Below, in pieces: positions 17,958-26,720 of a stretch of DNA of 64,000 nucleotides. The position numbers were made by a program, and so were the translations under genes. The notes under the pieces are model-generated. The model was not told where the DNA came from and did no database searches. It was given only the letters and a program-made list of their open reading frames with translations. Every line of letters begins with the position of its first letter. Positions within the stretch are counted from its first letter, which is position 1. This stretch comes from Phnomibacter ginsenosidimutans (lineage in GTDB: Bacteria; Bacteroidota; Bacteroidia; Chitinophagales; Chitinophagaceae): the NCBI RefSeq assembly GCF_009740285.1, contig NZ_CP046566.1, positions 2,786,501 through 2,850,500 of the forward strand, written 5' to 3'.

Positions 17958-19237
17958 ATGACAGATCGGGGGCAAATCATTCATCCAGAGAAAAAGACAC
18001 AATACCATTCAGCAGTATTAAAATGGGTAAAAATCTCATTGATCAGTTTCGGACTGGTAGCATTGCTGGGTGTGATCATGTCGGATTAAAATTGGCTGGT
18101 CATTTCCCTGGCTCGATCAAAAACAACTGCTGCATGCCCATTCGCATTTTGCATTTGCCGGCTGGATAACGCAAACTCTGCTGCTGTTAATAGCGACAAG
18201 GATGTGGCCCGGACAACCAGAAGTGGCTCAACGTAAGATGCACCGGATACTCCTCTACAATTGGATTTGCGCCATTGGTATGCTCATTTCATTTGCCATG
18301 CAAGGCTATGGCGCTGTATCCATCAGTTTTTCCACGCTTTCTATTGTTGTATTTGCCTGGGCTGCCGTGTACTTATTTCAATGGATGCGCCAATCAACTC
18401 CACATCCGGCTTTTGCCTGGTTGCGGGCAGCACTTTGGTACGGGCTGCTATCAACGCTGGGAACCGCTGCATTGTCTTACATGATGGCTTCGCATCAAAT
18501 TACGCAACATGGTTATTTGGCCGCCGTATACTGGTACCTACATTTTCAATACAACGGTTGGTTCTTCTTGGGTGGCATGGCTTTGTTTAGCTGGTGGCTC
18601 AGCGATTTGCCCAACACTCCCCCCCCTTCCGGCTACGGCAAGACAATTGCTGATCTGGAGCTGCCTGCCGGCCTTCGGACTAAGTGTGTTGTGGATGGAT
18701 TTGCCACTGCCCGTATACCTGCTGGTTGTGCTGGCAGGTTTGGCTCAGGTAATTGGCTGGACTATGCTGTTGACCCACCTGTTCAGGCATCGGTTTTTCC
18801 AACAGTTGCTTCACCAAAAATTGTTGAAGCTTTTGTTTTGGTGTCTGGCATTTGCCATTAGTATAAAGTTGTTGCTTCAATTAGCGTCCGTTATACCAGC
18901 CATGAGTCAACTTGCTTTCGGTTTCAGACCCATCGTTGTTGCGTATTTACACCTCGTACTTCTGGCAATCATCTCTTTGTTTCTCGTGACCTACTTATAC
19001 GGTAAACAATTGCTCGGCCAGCACAAGCATGTACCTGCTGCCTTGCTGTTGCTTGTAGCCGGCATTGGTACCAACGAGCTTACGTTGGGCATACAAGGCA
19101 TTGCCTCACTACAATACATATCTGTTCCATTTACTAAAGAAGCCCTGCTGCTGGCAAGTATCATGATGTTTTCAGCCATCGTTTGGTTGCTGATTATTCA
19201 ATGTCGAAAATCATCTCTAACCCAGCCAGACTTATGA
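17958..19237 (+). pseudogene. Polytopic membrane protein (HAHSHFAFAGW family), disrupted by two frameshifts
   Basis: Three reading frames join into one protein of about 426 aa. The first frame is ATG 17958 to about 18080. The second runs from about 18082 (RIKIGWSFPWLDQKQL, HAHSHFAFAGW) to the C8 run at 18619-18626. The third continues from there (LPATARQLLIWSCLPAFGL) to the stop at 19237. Removing one T at 18081 and one C in the C8 run restores the frame. The product has about 12 hydrophobic segments and paired His residues (HAHSHF, YLHFQYNGWFF) reminiscent of haem-copper oxidase subunit I-like membrane proteins of Bacteroidota. It lies near the nos locus and just upstream of the Fnr-type site at 19231. 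Function is unproven; the breaks look like sequence errors. Confidence 0.7.
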
Positions 19238-19250
19238 TTGCAGTCATAAG
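19231..19250 (+). promoter_or_regulatory. Crp/Fnr-type palindromic operator upstream of the fasciclin gene
   Basis: CTTATGATTGCAGTCATAAG is centred at 19240.5. It matches the operator at 26721-26744 almost base for base (TTATGATTGCARTCATAA). A TACATTTG element is centred exactly 33 bp downstream (19273.5), which places the site near -40, as for class II activation. Confidence 0.75.
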
Positions 19251-19269
19251 GGCCGCTGAATGGCCTGAA

Positions 19270-19277
19270 TACATTTG
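19270..19277 (+). promoter_or_regulatory. -7 element (TACATTTG) of the fasciclin gene promoter
   Basis: TACATTTG matches TAnnTTTG. Transcription would start near 19284, 13 bp before ATG 19297. No separate -33 box is evident because the palindrome occupies that region, consistent with activator dependence. Confidence 0.65.
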
Positions 19278-19296
19278 GTAGTAAAACCAAACCAAT

Positions 19297-19863
19297 ATGA
19301 AACGAAAATTTGTAATACCTGCCCTGCTGTTTGCGGTAGCAGTGTACGCCTGTTCTACACCCGCAGCTGACAATAGCGCTGCCAGTACCGAAGCTACTTC
19401 TACAGCTGCACCTGCAACTGGTCAGTCGGGTGTGCAGGATGATGTATCTAACCCCAACGTAGTACAAGTAGCAGTGAGCAGCAAAGACCACAGCACCTTG
19501 GTGACTGCCGTAAAAGCAGCAGGCCTTGTAGATGCGCTGAGCAATGCCGGACCATTTACTGTTTTTGCGCCTACCAATGCGGCTTTCGATAAACTACCCA
19601 AAGGCACAGTGGAAGATTTGCTGAAGCCTGAAAAGAAAGGCGACCTTGAAAACATTTTAGGGTATCATACATACGTAGGCGTACTCAATGGCGCATTGCT
19701 GCAGGACGGATTGGAATACGACATGGTATTTGGTGGCAAAGTAAAAATTACCAAGCAGGGCGATAAGGCATTTGTAAATGGCAAAGAGATTGTAGCCACC
19801 ATTACAGCCAGCAACGGCGTGATTCACGTAATTAATGATGTGCTGCTGCCGCCAGCAAAATAA
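19297..19863 (+). CDS. Fasciclin-domain lipoprotein
   Basis: This 188 aa protein has a lipoprotein signal peptide with lipobox Cys at residue 19 (FAVAVYACS). A low-complexity Ala/Thr/Ser linker follows, then one FAS1 domain from about residue 55 to the end. Typical FAS1 motifs are GPFTVFAPTNAAFDKLP (about 88) and the C-terminal NGVIHVINDVLLPP. FAS1 domains mediate adhesion. In denitrifying Bacteroidota, small FAS1 lipoproteins recur near nitrogen-oxide genes (family knowledge; role unknown). Its promoter carries the same Crp/Fnr-type operator as the nos operon with identical spacing, so it is probably induced under the same low-oxygen or nitrogen-oxide conditions. Confidence 0.92.
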   Translation: MKRKFVIPALLFAVAVYACSTPAADNSAASTEATSTAAPATGQSGVQDDVSNPNVVQVAVSSKDHSTLVTAVKAAGLVDALSNAGPFTVFAPTNAAFDKLPKGTVEDLLKPEKKGDLENILGYHTYVGVLNGALLQDGLEYDMVFGGKVKITKQGDKAFVNGKEIVATITASNGVIHVINDVLLPPAK

Positions 19864-19888
19864 TGATCGGTTGGATAGTGATAGAACA

Positions 19889-19923
19889 AAGGGCACGGTT
19901 GTAATAACCGTTGCCCTTTTTTG
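19889..19923 (+). terminator. Rho-independent terminator of the fasciclin gene
   Basis: AAGGGCACGGTT, loop, AACCGTTGCCCTT is followed by a T-run (TTTTTTG). The stem has one bulged base. It lies 26 bp beyond the stop at 19863 and also separates the gene from the convergent haemoglobin gene. Confidence 0.85.
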
Positions 19924-19958
19924 CTACTCTCTCGTGAAAAATTATGTATAACGTTCTC

Positions 19959-20354
19959 TTATTGATGATGCAAAATTTTCAACTGCATCACTGTGGCAAT
20001 ACTGGCAGCCCGCTGTTTGATTGTTTCTGCATTTTCTCCTGCGAATAAGCGATCAACTGTCGATGCAAACAAATGCAGCCATTGCTGAAAATGCGCTGGC
20101 TCAATAGCCGATTGTTGGTTCAATTGCTTGTGCCGTTCCATGGGATTGCCCGAATAGCCGCCCGTATGAAAAAGTACATTTTCCCAAAAGGCATACATGA
20201 CAGGCAAATGCTTTTCCCAGTTGACCGCCACCGCTTCCGTAAAAAAATAACCGATAGTGGCATCTGCTTTTACGGCATCGTAAAACTGATTGACCAGCCG
20301 CTCAATGTCTTGTCGGTTGGTAATGTCTGATCGGTTGTGGCTAGGTTGTGGCAT
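19959..20354 (-). CDS. Group III truncated haemoglobin
   Basis: This 131 aa haem protein belongs to the group III truncated haemoglobin family. Conserved segments are LVNQFYDAV near the N-terminus, LPVMYAFWENVLF and the G-x-Y-x-G-x-P-x-x-x-H motif (GGYSGNPMERH) around the haem pocket. I use ATG 20354, just after the nosY stop (20361-20363); a TTG at 20360 is less likely. As the last gene of the nos operon it would be co-expressed with N2O reductase, and binding or detoxifying NO is a sensible role (inference). It shows no signal peptide and is cytoplasmic. Confidence 0.9.
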   Translation of the reverse strand: MPQPSHNRSDITNRQDIERLVNQFYDAVKADATIGYFFTEAVAVNWEKHLPVMYAFWENVLFHTGGYSGNPMERHKQLNQQSAIEPAHFQQWLHLFASTVDRLFAGENAETIKQRAASIATVMQLKILHHQ

Positions 20355-20360
20355 AAGCAA

Positions 20361-21128
20361 TCAAAGATCTTTGCGTTTGAAAATGCGTAACGAAATCCAG
20401 AAAGGAACCAGTGCCCAGGCAAGGAGCAATCCAAAGGACAACAGCACTCCCCAGCCACTGCCAAAATAGTTTTTGAAAATAGCGCCTGTGTAGCCCATCA
20501 TGGCCGAAGCATCAATCTGCATCAGGTTGAGAATGCGGGCCAAATCCAACGGACTGGTGGCACTCAACAATACCATAGGTTTTTCAATTGGATAATCAGC
20601 AAACTGAAACATCAGGAATAGCACCAGTCCATCGAACAATAAAGCGAAGTACAACCACAGCAAAATAGATACTCCTACACCTTTGGCTTTATCGCGACTC
20701 ATGATGGCAGCCAAAAATGCAAGGGCTACAAAAATGGCTGACAGCAAACAACCCGTTGCAAACAGAATGACAGCCTGATGAAAATCGGCATATAAAAAAA
20801 GTGGTAAGCCAACGGCCAAGGCGAATGCGATGATGAAACTGATGGATAACCCGCCAAACAAACTCAACCAAATTTGCGGCCGCTTAACAGGCTGGCTCAG
20901 CAACAACTCAATAAACTCAGCACTGTTGTAAATGTAAATGGTAGAAAACAACACAGACACCAATGGCACTACCAGCAACACAATATTGAGCAAGGTGAGT
21001 ACACCTTTACTGCCGGTGTCTTCCATATTAAAAACCGTCCACGACAACACGGCCATGAGCACAGCGTATGCAATCACAATGCGGTTGCGTAAAATATCTG
21101 TCAATACAAATCGTATAATCTTCTTCAT
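20361..21128 (-). CDS. nosY: NosY, ABC transporter permease for N2O reductase maturation
   Basis: This 255 aa membrane protein has six predicted hydrophobic segments (for example VLTLLNIVLLVVPLVSVLF and FGLLLAWALVPFWISL) and the ABC2-type permease segment IYNSAEFIELLLSQPVKRPQI. NosDFY forms the ABC complex that supplies the sulfur species and the metallochaperone function for the copper sites of NosZ. The gene overlaps nosF by 4 bp and follows the order nosL-nosD-nosF-nosY. No frame break is seen. Confidence 0.92.
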   Translation of the reverse strand: MKKIIRFVLTDILRNRIVIAYAVLMAVLSWTVFNMEDTGSKGVLTLLNIVLLVVPLVSVLFSTIYIYNSAEFIELLLSQPVKRPQIWLSLFGGLSISFIIAFALAVGLPLFLYADFHQAVILFATGCLLSAIFVALAFLAAIMSRDKAKGVGVSILLWLYFALLFDGLVLFLMFQFADYPIEKPMVLLSATSPLDLARILNLMQIDASAMMGYTGAIFKNYFGSGWGVLLSFGLLLAWALVPFWISLRIFKRKDL

Positions 21129-21835
21129 GATGCCTGCTCCCGTAAAATGTGAGAAATCGCTTTGGCAATACTGTCTTTCCCCGTATCCGCTTTCAGTGCT
21201 GCATTCGACTTGTGAAATGCCACCGATCCATCTTGCATAAATACCACTTCTGATACAATGTCTTCCAACTCACTCAGCAAATGCGACGTAATCATCACCA
21301 GCTTTTTGCGTTGCATTTCGGCCATGATTTTTTCTTTCAAAATTTCTGCAGCCAATGGATCAAGCCCAGCTGTTGGCTCATCTAAAATGAGAATACCCGG
21401 ATTGAACATGAATGCCAATACTGCACTTACTTTTTGGCGTGTACCACCACTCAGCGTATTCATGCGTTTGCTCAATAGTTGGCTCATTTGATAGGCGTCA
21501 TACAAGTCTGTATCCACCGCTTTATCTGCCCCCCGCAGGGTTTGAATGGTTTCAATTACCTGACCCACATTCATGTTTTCGGGGTAGCGGCCAATCTGTG
21601 GCATATATCCAATATTGGAGCGGTACAAATAATCGCCGGAGATGTCTTTCTCATTCACCAATATGCGGCCACTATCCGGAATTACCATGTTGAGTATGGA
21701 TTTGATGAGAGTGGTTTTACCACATCCATTGGGCCCAATAAGTGCAATACACTCGCCGCTGTTACAAGTCAAATCGACCTGTTGCAACACCTGCAGTTTT
21801 CCAAATTTTTTGCTTACAGCTTCTACACGTATCAT
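21125..21835 (-). CDS. nosF: NosF, ABC transporter ATP-binding subunit
   Basis: This 236 aa ATPase has Walker A (GPNGCGKTTLIKS, about residue 34), the signature LSGGTRQKVSAVL (about 128), Walker B with the D-loop (ILILDEPTAGLDP) and the switch region MITSH. It energises the NosDFY complex. It overlaps nosD and nosY by 4 bp each (ATGA), a tightly coupled operon. Confidence 0.95.
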   Translation of the reverse strand: MIRVEAVSKKFGKLQVLQQVDLTCNSGECIALIGPNGCGKTTLIKSILNMVIPDSGRILVNEKDISGDYLYRSNIGYMPQIGRYPENMNVGQVIETIQTLRGADKAVDTDLYDAYQMSQLLSKRMNTLSGGTRQKVSAVLAFMFNPGILILDEPTAGLDPLAAEILKEKIMAEMQRKKLVMITSHLLSELEDIVSEVVFMQDGSVAFHKSNAALKADTGKDSIAKAISHILREQAS

Positions 21836-23067
21836 AATGGCAGCGGTTTCATTCTCGGACTTTTATCTATAAACTGTTCGGGGGTAAGGCTGGGAAAAAT
21901 CTTTTCTGAACGATCGAGCAGGCTTACCAGAAAACTGCGAAACAACAGCATGGCCGAAGGATTTTTTTCGACCACTACACTAAACATGCTCAATGGCCGG
22001 AAAGGCACATCGGCAAATCCATTTCTATCTATGTCGTAACCTTCACATTTATCCCAATAGTTGCTGGCAACTGTGTTGAGCACCACATCGCCATTGGTGC
22101 CCATATCGAATGTGTTGGCAATAAAATTATTATCTGTAATGAGGTTGTCCATACAACTGGCTTGCACTTGCATGGCCCAACCGTTTTGCACAAAGGCATT
22201 TCGTTCCATCTTTATCCGGCTGGTACCTTCCATCCAAATACCGGAAGTATTTTGCCGAAACTGATTGCCCGAAATATAACTATCGGAGATTTCTTTGAGT
22301 AGCAATCCATACGCCGCATCGCCCCAGTTTTGCTCAAAGTTGTTGTTCATCATGGTTACCTGCTTGCTGTACATGACCGCTACGCCGGCACCATTGTTTT
22401 TAAATGTGTTGGTGAAATAACTGTCGTTGTTGGAAAACATAAAATGCAAACCATAGCGAATGTTTCCTGTAGAGATATTGCGCCAGATAACAGAACCTGT
22501 CACAAACTCAAAGTAGATACCATCGCGGTGACCGGTAATATTGTTGTGAATGATTTGCAGACTATCACTTTTCCAGCAATGAATGCCGTTGCCGATTTGT
22601 TGTTCTTCCTTACCAAAGGCCACAAGCGTATTGTTTTTTACAATGCAATGCTTGCTATACTGCACATACACACCAAAGAAATTATCGTACAGTACATTCC
22701 CTTCAATCACCACATAATTGGCTTCCAGAATTTTGATACCGCCCGGATCATCAAGCGAGGCATGACCAGAGTGCTGTACCCGAAAACCCTTTACAATAGT
22801 GCTATCAGCCGTAATCGTCAACACCTCGTATTTATGCTGACCATCTAATTCAGGAAAATTTTCGCCCAGTAACACCAGGCGTTTGTTGACTACAATATTG
22901 CCCTCTTTGTACAAACCTGCAGCTACCAAAATGGTATCACCTGCACGGCTTTGTTTAATAGCCGCTTTGATGCTGTTGATGGCATGCTGCTTCCCCACCC
23001 TGATGGTGGCAGCCAGCAACGGGCATGTCAGCAAAACACTCAATACTATGCAGCCAATTTTTTTCAT
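21832..23067 (-). CDS. nosD: NosD, periplasmic copper-site maturation protein
   Basis: The 411 aa protein begins with a cleavable signal peptide (MKKIGCIVLSVLLTCPLLAA). Its body consists of right-handed parallel beta-helix (CASH/NosD) repeats with recurring N-x-I/L turns, for example VIEGNVLYDNFFGVYV and IYFEFVTGSVIWRN. This is typical NosD architecture; the protein delivers a copper-sulfur ligand to NosZ together with NosFY. The gene overlaps nosL by one base at its start and nosF at its end. Confidence 0.95.
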   Translation of the reverse strand: MKKIGCIVLSVLLTCPLLAATIRVGKQHAINSIKAAIKQSRAGDTILVAAGLYKEGNIVVNKRLVLLGENFPELDGQHKYEVLTITADSTIVKGFRVQHSGHASLDDPGGIKILEANYVVIEGNVLYDNFFGVYVQYSKHCIVKNNTLVAFGKEEQQIGNGIHCWKSDSLQIIHNNITGHRDGIYFEFVTGSVIWRNISTGNIRYGLHFMFSNNDSYFTNTFKNNGAGVAVMYSKQVTMMNNNFEQNWGDAAYGLLLKEISDSYISGNQFRQNTSGIWMEGTSRIKMERNAFVQNGWAMQVQASCMDNLITDNNFIANTFDMGTNGDVVLNTVASNYWDKCEGYDIDRNGFADVPFRPLSMFSVVVEKNPSAMLLFRSFLVSLLDRSEKIFPSLTPEQFIDKSPRMKPLPL

Positions 23068-24080
23068 TACTCACTTTTACTCACACTATCCCAAATGGTA
23101 ACGGCCGCCTGCAATTTTGTGGCGATGGCTCCTGCCGCTTCTTTACTGGTAAAGGCCGCTGTATTGCCCCGCATAGGACTGTTGAAAGATTCATCCTGAA
23201 TGTAGTAGGCCGTTTTAGCATCAATGAGTTGCTGTGGGCCATCAAAATTGCTCACCCACAAGCCTGAAAAAGTAACATCGTTATGCTCCCGCAAATACGC
23301 AGTCATACAGGTAATGTCATCAAACTTATATACCCTGCCCTTAGTAGTTTTTACTTCTGCTGCAAAGCGAGAATCAGTAATCGTCATTTTGCAATGGCTG
23401 CAATTGTCGCGGTTGTAGGCAATGGCTTCGGGCTCGTTGCTGCTGCAGCTTTGCAACAACAGCAACAACACGGTTGCACCTGCTATTTTTTTATTGAAAA
23501 AACGATTGAATACTCCCGCTTCTTTTAGCACAGCTACCAAGAGCAATGCACCGGCTGTAATAAACAACCAACCACCGGTATCAGGAATAGAAAAAGCACC
23601 GAAGTTGAGCAGCTGCTTAAAGCCAATCAACGGTGGCTGATATGCCATGCCCGGCACTATGATGGCTGCATTCGGATCGAGGTTGTGACCATAGTCGTAT
23701 TCCCAGCGCCAAAAATCTATCATGGCCACTACACCAAAAATTACAAAGGCAAAAAATACCATTTGTAACAACTTGCGTTTGCCCATAGCTGCTGCTAACA
23801 ATGCAGCTATTGCAAAGGCAGCAATGATGTAAGGCAATACGGTAAACTCTACAAAATTTTCAGCATGCAAGGTTTGCATGCCTATGTAATGGTTAAGGCC
23901 ATTGATAATGGCTACATCGCCACCCAGTTTATGCGGAAAAATTTGCAATGCCAAGCCTTCGGGGTATTGTGGTGCATCGAGTTCGATGCGCCACATGGGC
24001 ACAAACAAAGAAATGACCAACGCTATTCCTGCCAAAGCACTTAATACTCTCGACAACGGACTAATACCAGTCTTTTTCAT
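23067..24080 (-). CDS. nosL: NosL copper chaperone fused to an N-terminal membrane domain
   Basis: I start at ATG 24080 (337 aa). The longer frame from 24113 begins inside the terminator-like hairpin and is unlikely. Residues 1 to about 200 form a polytopic membrane domain with about five hydrophobic helices. A second hydrophobic segment ending in a lipobox-like LLLLLQSCSS precedes the NosL domain, which carries the Cu(I)-binding NCSHCKMTITD motif and FDDITCMTAYL. The layout looks like an ancestral NosL lipoprotein joined to a separate membrane protein. Whether the internal Cys is still processed cannot be told. NosL supplies copper to apo-NosZ. Confidence 0.88.
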   Translation of the reverse strand: MKKTGISPLSRVLSALAGIALVISLFVPMWRIELDAPQYPEGLALQIFPHKLGGDVAIINGLNHYIGMQTLHAENFVEFTVLPYIIAAFAIAALLAAAMGKRKLLQMVFFAFVIFGVVAMIDFWRWEYDYGHNLDPNAAIIVPGMAYQPPLIGFKQLLNFGAFSIPDTGGWLFITAGALLLVAVLKEAGVFNRFFNKKIAGATVLLLLLQSCSSNEPEAIAYNRDNCSHCKMTITDSRFAAEVKTTKGRVYKFDDITCMTAYLREHNDVTFSGLWVSNFDGPQQLIDAKTAYYIQDESFNSPMRGNTAAFTSKEAAGAIATKLQAAVTIWDSVSKSE

Positions 24081-24098
24081 ATCACATTTTTTAAAAAT

Positions 24099-24137
24099 AA
24101 AGGGAACAGGCACAGTTGATAAATGCCTGTTCCCTTT
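24099..24137 (-). terminator. Perfect 14-bp hairpin between nosZ and nosL
   Basis: On the minus strand AAAGGGAACAGGCA, an 11-nt loop, TGCCTGTTCCCTTT is followed by ATTTTT. It sits 25 bp beyond the nosZ stop and 19 bp before nosL ATG 24080. It could terminate most transcripts after nosZ (partial read-through into nosLDFY) or stabilise the nosZ mRNA 3' end, giving high NosZ relative to the maturation proteins. Confidence 0.85.
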
Positions 24138-24161
24138 TAAAAAATCAACGCACTTATCAGG

Positions 24162-26156
24162 TTACTTCTTCGTTTCGGCAGGCTTGTTGGTGCCTACGCT
24201 ATACGTAAGCGGCACATTGCTTCCTGCTGGTGAAACCCTTATGTAGCCTTGCATTTCCTGGTGCAATGCACTACAGAAATCGGTACAGTACATGGGGAAC
24301 ATCCCTACTCTGTCTGGCACCCATTTCAGTGTAGTTGTTTCGCCCGGCATAATCAGCAATTCTGCATTGGCGGCGCCTTTTACAGCAAAGCCGTGTGGCA
24401 CATCCCAGTCTTGCTCCAGGTTGGTTACGTGGAAATACACTTCATCACCCAATCGTACACCTTCAATATTATCTGGTGCAAAATGTGACCGGATAGAAGT
24501 CATGTACACATGTACTTTATTGCCTTCCCGTACTACTTTGGCTTCTGCTTCGCCTTTTGCTGCGTACGGGTGTTTGTTATCTGCTATTTTGTAAATTTTC
24601 AACTGCCCGTTGTTTTTAATCACATCTGCTGGTGCAGCTTGTGCATAGTGCGGTTCACCTATGGTGGGGAAGTCTAGAATCATTTGCATTTTTTCACCAC
24701 TGATATCGTACAACTGTGCACTTTGGGCCAGCTCAGGACCTGTAGGCAAATAGCGGTCTTTGGTGATTTTATTATACGCAATCAGGTATTTGGGAGAAGG
24801 CTTGCGGGTGTTGCCACCGGGGATGCACAAGTGACCAACAGAATAGTAAGTAGGCACACGGTCTACCACTTTCAGGTCCTTGATGTTCCACTTCACTACT
24901 TCAGAAGAAACGAAGAAAGAAGTGTAAGCGTTGCCTTTGCCATCAAATTCGGTATGCAAAGGTCCGAGGCCCGGCTTCTGCACTTCGCCATGCAATGCTG
25001 CTTCATACTTCACAACAGGAATGCCTTCGTATTCGCCATCATAGGCTTTGTCGGCAATGGCTTTTTGCAACTTATCGAAACTGAATACAGGAATCAACGC
25101 TGCCAGTTTACCGCTACCTACAATGTATTCGCCTGTGGGGTCTACATCGCAACCGTGTGGCGACTTAGGACAGGGAATGAAATAGCAGATGTCTTTCAAC
25201 TCGGCTACGTCCAATACTGTTACTTCAGTTTTAATTTCTGAAGTAGCTGTATGTGTGGCTTCGTTCCATTTGTTGTGGGCATACTTCACTTTTACTTTTT
25301 TGCCTTTACCAGCTTTCAGGTACTCTTCGGCTTTCTTCCAGTTTACGGCCAAAATGAAATCTTTATCCCGCTGCGAAGCATTTACTTCCAGCAAAGTGTT
25401 GGCTTGCTCTGTGTTGTAGCAGCTGAAGAAAAACCAACCGTGAGATTTGGCTTTACCGGCACGGGCCAGGTCAAAGTTTACACCGGGTGTTTTCAGCTGA
25501 AAAGCGATGTCCATTTCGCCATTCTCTTTGTTTACACTTACAAAGCTGATGTGGCCTTTAAAGTTTTGCTTGTAACTATTGATGGGCACATCACCATTTA
25601 CATCATCAGGTGGTACGCTAAAGCGGGTACCAGCCACAATGTATTCAGAGTTTTCGGTACCAAAAGGTGAGCTGTGGTTGCCGCCGCTGTTGGGCAGTTC
25701 AATAATCTCAGCGGTCTTAAAAGTTTTCAAATCAATACGGGCCAGTCGTGGCGTGTTGTTGGCATTACCAAACACCCACTTGCCATCAATTTCACCATTG
25801 GTTTGGCTCATTTCTACGTGGTGCAAATCATCCCAAGGCACAAATCCGTGAGAAGTGTTGAGCATGGGCTTGGTTTCTTCGCTGTAGCCCCAACCCTTTT
25901 CGGGGTCAACTGAAAATACAGGAATCACCCGCATAAGCCTGCCGCTGGGCAAACCGTACACACTCATTTGGCCGCTAAAGCCACCCGAAACGAAATTGTA
26001 AAACTCATCGTGCTTACCCGGCGCTACATAAGCTTTTGCAGCGGCATCGCCACCTACGGCACTGCCTGCATTTTTGGGTTTACATGCCTGAAAACCCAGC
26101 GCCAGCATTGCTGTTGCCAGCAACGGGAGTTTGAAATACTTGGTTGTTGTTTCCAT
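24162..26156 (-). CDS. nosZ: Nitrous-oxide reductase, clade II
   Basis: The enzyme reduces N2O to N2 in the periplasm (664 aa). The N-terminus carries a Sec-type signal with a possible lipobox (LALGFQACKPK) instead of a twin-arginine signal, which marks clade II. The beta-propeller domain includes DDLHHVEMSQTNGEIDGKW and other His clusters for the CuZ site, and the C-terminal cupredoxin domain has the CuA motif YCTDFCSALHQEMQGY (about residue 620). All CuA ligands (two Cys, two His, Met) are visible. It is preceded 26 bp upstream by a c-type cytochrome gene and followed by maturation genes. Full length, no frame break. Confidence 0.97.
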   Translation of the reverse strand: METTTKYFKLPLLATAMLALGFQACKPKNAGSAVGGDAAAKAYVAPGKHDEFYNFVSGGFSGQMSVYGLPSGRLMRVIPVFSVDPEKGWGYSEETKPMLNTSHGFVPWDDLHHVEMSQTNGEIDGKWVFGNANNTPRLARIDLKTFKTAEIIELPNSGGNHSSPFGTENSEYIVAGTRFSVPPDDVNGDVPINSYKQNFKGHISFVSVNKENGEMDIAFQLKTPGVNFDLARAGKAKSHGWFFFSCYNTEQANTLLEVNASQRDKDFILAVNWKKAEEYLKAGKGKKVKVKYAHNKWNEATHTATSEIKTEVTVLDVAELKDICYFIPCPKSPHGCDVDPTGEYIVGSGKLAALIPVFSFDKLQKAIADKAYDGEYEGIPVVKYEAALHGEVQKPGLGPLHTEFDGKGNAYTSFFVSSEVVKWNIKDLKVVDRVPTYYSVGHLCIPGGNTRKPSPKYLIAYNKITKDRYLPTGPELAQSAQLYDISGEKMQMILDFPTIGEPHYAQAAPADVIKNNGQLKIYKIADNKHPYAAKGEAEAKVVREGNKVHVYMTSIRSHFAPDNIEGVRLGDEVYFHVTNLEQDWDVPHGFAVKGAANAELLIMPGETTTLKWVPDRVGMFPMYCTDFCSALHQEMQGYIRVSPAGSNVPLTYSVGTNKPAETKK

Positions 26157-26182
26157 ATTGGAGGGGGATTAAAGTCGTTCGC

Positions 26183-26674
26183 TTATTTGGCACCATCGTT
26201 TTGGCGCATGAATTCCAGAATCTGCTTTGCATCATCTTCGGTAAGGTTCTGATTGGGCATACGAACCAGGCAGAGTTCCAGTTGAGCCTGCACTTCAGGG
26301 TCTTTATCAATCATCGGATCGGGATTGGTAATGAAGTTGAGAATCCAGTAAGGAGCTTTGCGGGTAGTAACACCTTTCCAGCCTGGTCCTACCAGTTTTT
26401 CATCGGTAGTTTTGTGGCAAGACAAACATTTGGTGTCCGCAATCGCTTTGCCTTTGGTAGCCAATGCAGCATCCAACGCACCCAGCTTCGTGTTTTCTTC
26501 ACTAAACTTTCCTTCACCACGTTTGGGGTCGTAAGCAGAGGCGTCGGCAACCATACTTTTGGGTGCAGCAGTTTCGCCGGTAGTAGTTGCAGCAGGCTCG
26601 CTACTGCCACCGCCACATGCCACCAGCAATACAACAGCAGCGGCTGCGGCAAATAGTACAAATGATTTTTTCAT
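26183..26674 (-). CDS. Lipoprotein cytochrome c, probable electron donor to NosZ
   Basis: From ATG 26674 the protein is 163 aa. The longer frame up to 26749 would include the operator and promoter and is rejected. It has a signal peptide with a lipobox (AVVLLVACGGG), a low-complexity linker and a single class I cytochrome domain with CLSCH (haem at about residue 80) and an axial-ligand Met in RMPNQNLTEDDA. As first gene of the nos transcript it probably delivers electrons from the respiratory chain to the CuA site of NosZ. The promoter 22-29 bp upstream has a Crp/Fnr-type activator site. Confidence 0.92.
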   Translation of the reverse strand: MKKSFVLFAAAAAVVLLVACGGGSSEPAATTTGETAAPKSMVADASAYDPKRGEGKFSEENTKLGALDAALATKGKAIADTKCLSCHKTTDEKLVGPGWKGVTTRKAPYWILNFITNPDPMIDKDPEVQAQLELCLVRMPNQNLTEDDAKQILEFMRQNDGAK

Positions 26675-26695
26675 GTAGATTTCGTTTTGTGTTTT

Positions 26696-26703
26696 CAAAA
26701 GTA
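26696..26703 (-). promoter_or_regulatory. -7 element (TACTTTTG) of the nos operon promoter
   Basis: On the minus strand TACTTTTG matches TAnnTTTG. It is centred at 26699.5, exactly 33 bp from the operator centre. Transcription would start near 26690, about 16 bp before ATG 26674. Confidence 0.7.
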
Positions 26704-26720
26704 GAATGGGCATTTCCGGG

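Noticed and set aside
24081-24113. Longer NosL start at 24113
   Set aside because: The start codon would lie inside the hairpin after nosZ; ATG 24080 gives a cleaner membrane-protein N-terminus.
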